Shown here: piece after piece, positions 31,602 through 32,851 of the stretch
Numbering within the stretch: position 1 is the first letter of the stretch
Layout: each line of letters begins with the position of its first letter
NCBI GenBank assembly: GCA_937998645.1
Contig: CALLCZ010000171.1
Location: 1-32,851 of the forward strand
Length of the DNA: 32,851 bases
Source: an uncultured Gammaproteobacteria bacterium
GTDB taxonomy: Bacteria > Pseudomonadota > Gammaproteobacteria > SZUA-229
Direction of reading: 5' to 3'
Notes under the pieces: generated by a model
Databases searched by the model: none
What the model was told of the DNA's origin: nothing
What the model saw: the letters and a program-made list of their open reading frames with translations, nothing else
Position numbers and translations under genes: made by a program

Positions 31602-32851
31602 ATGGTAAATAAAATAATAAGACAACTGCTATTTTCTACAGCAGCTATGTGCCTCATTGCCACCGGCAGCGTCCTGGCTGAGGAAACCGACCCGATCCAG
31701 TTGCAATTCGAGGAAGCCCTGGATAATCGTGAATCGGGTAAGGTCTATGATGCGATCAGGATCTTTGAAAACATGCTGGCTACAAACCCGTACCTGAACC
31801 GTGCACGGCTTGAACTTGCCGTCGCCTACCACGAAGCCAGCCTCTATGAGAAAGCCATTGAGCAATTCCAGATCGTACTGGACGATCCGGAAACACCCGA
31901 GTCTGTACGCCTGGCCATTCTTGCCTACATCGGCCAGCTTTACAGTGACGAGCTGGAACCTGAAGGCTCTCACCACTATTCACAATATGTGAAGGCAGGC
32001 CTGATCTACAACTCCAACATCAACGTTGTGCCGGGTGTCGGCAATATTATTGTCAATGGCCGCGAATTCTTTTTACCGTCTGAAGAAATATCCTCGTTCG
32101 GTACTGATATTGTACTGAGCGCATCGCATCGTTACCGTCGCAAGAAACCCTTCAACGTCGACGGTGCCAGAACGAGTTTTGAGTGGCAAAGCCAGGCGTC
32201 TGTATCCAGCAACCTCTACACTGAAACCAGTGACTTCAATCTGAACATAATCAGCGCCGATACCGGACCGGCATTTATTTCTGCAGGGCGCTGGCTCGGC
32301 GCAATTCCACTCAGGGTAGATTATGTGAACCTGGGCCAGAGTTCACTGGCAACAGCCTTTTCGCTTAACCCGTATGTCAGTTTCGACCTTGGCAGTTATC
32401 GCAGCATCCTGGTTGAATCTACATTTCTGACACGCAACTACGCAGATACGATTAATGAACCCCAGGACGGCAACCTGGTGATGGCCGGCGCCGCCTACAC
32501 TACCCTGCTTCAAAGCCTTAATACCGGCATTGAAGCCGGGTTCAGGCTGCGCAATCGCAGCGCAGAAGACGACCAGTTCGCTTATGACGGCTTAACGCTT
32601 TACTTTAGTGGTTACACTTCAGTTACAGAATTGAGCAGTGTTTACCTCAAGGCAAACTACAGAAAGTTTGATTACAAGGCGCCGGATACGATAATCGATG
32701 ATACCAATACCACGCTGGTAAGAAACGATGATGAAATAACAGCCAGCATTGGCTATAACCTGGATATCAAGGACGGCTTCCTTGGCAAGTGGACACTCAA
32801 CACTGAGATCGCCTATACAGAAAACACTTCTAACATCGACGCCTACGATTA
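31602..32851 (+). CDS. TPR and outer-membrane beta-barrel protein (DUF560/Slam-like), 3' end cut
   Basis: A signal peptide (residues 1 to about 23, ending VLA) leads into a TPR-type helical part (AYHEASLYEKAIEQFQIVL) and then, from about residue 125, alternating strands with repeated aromatic and small residues, such as VKAGLIYNSNINV, RYRRKK and a later SIGYNLDI. This is the architecture of surface lipoprotein assembly modifier (Slam/DUF560) proteins, which move lipoproteins to the cell surface. The frame is open to the window end at 416 codons and has no stop. The ATG is divergent from the LapG-like gene. The family call is moderate; a different beta-barrel is possible. Confidence 0.7.
   Translation, partial: MVNKIIRQLLFSTAAMCLIATGSVLAEETDPIQLQFEEALDNRESGKVYDAIRIFENMLATNPYLNRARLELAVAYHEASLYEKAIEQFQIVLDDPETPESVRLAILAYIGQLYSDELEPEGSHHYSQYVKAGLIYNSNINVVPGVGNIIVNGREFFLPSEEISSFGTDIVLSASHRYRRKKPFNVDGARTSFEWQSQASVSSNLYTETSDFNLNIISADTGPAFISAGRWLGAIPLRVDYVNLGQSSLATAFSLNPYVSFDLGSYRSILVESTFLTRNYADTINEPQDGNLVMAGAAYTTLLQSLNTGIEAGFRLRNRSAEDDQFAYDGLTLYFSGYTSVTELSSVYLKANYRKFDYKAPDTIIDDTNTTLVRNDDEITASIGYNLDIKDGFLGKWTLNTEIAYTENTSNIDAYD

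Overview
The window reads as chromosomal DNA of a free-living, sulfur-oxidising gammaproteobacterium. A Rep helicase and GreB of gammaproteobacterial type, two tandem sulfur-globule-type proteins and a periplasmic DsrE-like protein point to the Chromatiales/Thiotrichales side of the class. I infer this from family knowledge and have not placed it on a tree. I see no rRNA, tRNA, CRISPR array, transposase or prophage. Most of the sequence is coding, on both strands. The ends cut through a possible upstream part of rep (left) and an outer-membrane protein gene (right).

Layout. 15-2033: rep. 2263-4258: a cytochrome c/FTR1 iron permease behind a promoter whose -10 is covered by a Fur-box-like sequence. 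4398-4831: a non-coding element of nested palindromes. 5016-6771: malate dehydrogenase, a secreted HbpS/GlcG-like protein and an encapsulated-ferritin-type protein with no encapsulin gene beside it. 6913-7422: hypoxanthine/uracil-DNA glycosylase. 7683-11764: DUF4136-like lipoprotein, Kef-type antiporter, small membrane protein, DUF5329 protein and an EEP-family lipoprotein. 12013-17467: a dCACHE-HAMP-GAF-HD-GYP protein overlapping a DUF1624 membrane protein, then DUF1801, SpoIIAA-like and LysE genes. 17556-22353: DUF4136 lipoprotein and an RND efflux pair. 22633-24531: sixA, three small proteins (one of 59 aa) and greB. 24843-27220: two sulfur-globule proteins, a WCMPC thioredoxin, DsrE, cupin and a tiny membrane protein. 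27635-32851: a leftward run of LapG-like protease, degenerate HD-GYP receptor and NhaP-type antiporter, divergent from a TPR/beta-barrel protein.

Three themes stand out. First, iron: Fur-controlled uptake, a candidate haem sensor/binder and a ferroxidase lie within 4.5 kb. Second, c-di-GMP and surface attachment: one apparently active HD-GYP phosphodiesterase, plus a LapG-type protease paired with an HD-GYP protein that has lost its metal ligands; the latter could do the job LapD does elsewhere. Third, dispersed repeats: CGCAAAG/CGCAGAG-rich inverted pairs occupy four of the five gaps between convergent genes, and the fifth (26 bp) holds an ordinary terminator.
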